This document shows positions 12,940 to 13,119 of a DNA stretch of 13,119 nt, one piece after another. The stretch comes from an uncultured Collinsella sp. (GTDB taxonomy: Bacteria > Actinomycetota > Coriobacteriia > Coriobacteriales > Coriobacteriaceae), in NCBI GenBank assembly GCA_900555955.1, contig USNA01000007.1:1-13119 (forward strand), read 5' to 3'. The notes under the pieces are model-generated. The model searched no databases and was not told the origin of the DNA. It saw nothing but the letters and a program-made list of their open reading frames with translations. How positions within the stretch are numbered: position 1 is the stretch's first letter; every line of letters starts with the position of its first letter. The position numbers and the translations under genes are program-made.

Positions 12940-13119
12940 ATGACAACCAAGTACACCGACGCGCCGCGCACGCGCGTCATGACACCGGTCGCGCTCAACA
13001 ACGGCGTTCACGAAAACCATTCCATCGGACAGACCATGGCCATCGCGCCCAAAAAGGGCCTGTTCGACGACATTTCCATTCCCCAGATCATCGCCGGCGC
13101 CGCAGCCGCCGCCACACGC
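12940..13119 (+). CDS. Unrecognised protein, N-terminal 60 residues, cut by the window edge
   Basis: The ATG at 12940 is preceded by GGGAGGG at 12927-12933 with ideal spacing, and the frame stays open for 60 codons to the end of the window. The start reads MTTKYTDAPRTRVMTPVAL, a polar stretch. A segment SIPQIIAGAAAAAT (about 46-59) then turns hydrophobic at the edge and may begin a membrane helix. I do not recognise the family from this fragment. Codon use is GC-rich like its neighbours. It is divergent from nadE. Confidence 0.75.
   Translation, partial: MTTKYTDAPRTRVMTPVALNNGVHENHSIGQTMAIAPKKGLFDDISIPQIIAGAAAAATR

Overview
The window is a GC-rich bacterial chromosome segment with housekeeping genes, good Shine-Dalgarno (SD) sites and short intergenic gaps. 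Protein sequence style (long glutamine-dependent NAD synthetase, DapH-type acetyltransferase, NA37 nucleoid protein, Mbeg1-like hydrolase) suggests an anaerobic actinobacterium of the Coriobacteriia, perhaps close to Collinsella. That taxonomic guess is inference. There is no phage, CRISPR array, tRNA, rRNA or complete insertion sequence.

Left part (1-1611, minus strand): an M20D metallo-amidohydrolase is followed by a small membrane protein of unknown function. Centre-left (about 1722-5869, plus strand): a lysine/diaminopimelate operon. It opens with a promoter candidate and a lysine riboswitch (L box) whose aptamer ends in alternative stems around the ribosome binding site. Behind it lie an in-frame fusion of diaminopimelate decarboxylase (LysA) to dihydrodipicolinate synthase (DapA), then dapB and dapH, closed by a strong bidirectional terminator. 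An SD site and ATG are still present at the start of the DapA half, so free DapA may also be made.

Centre (5887-9273, minus strand): an NA37-family nucleoid-associated protein, an Mbeg1-like (DUF2974) alpha/beta hydrolase bracketed by copies of a short GGGGACAGG repeat, and L-lactate dehydrogenase with its own terminator. Right (9475-12736, minus strand): a class I/II aminotransferase resembling LL-diaminopimelate aminotransferases, preceded by an attenuator-like terminator, and glutamine-dependent NAD+ synthetase. At the right edge an unrecognised plus-strand gene begins and runs out of the window.

Taken together, the window encodes much of the route from aspartate semialdehyde to lysine through the N-acetyl branch. 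DapA, DapB, DapH and LysA are firm. The aminotransferase and the M20D enzyme are candidates for the transaminase and deacetylase steps. DapF, aspartokinase and aspartate semialdehyde dehydrogenase are not here. The main novelty is the riboswitch-controlled LysA-DapA fusion, joining the first committed and the last enzyme of the pathway.
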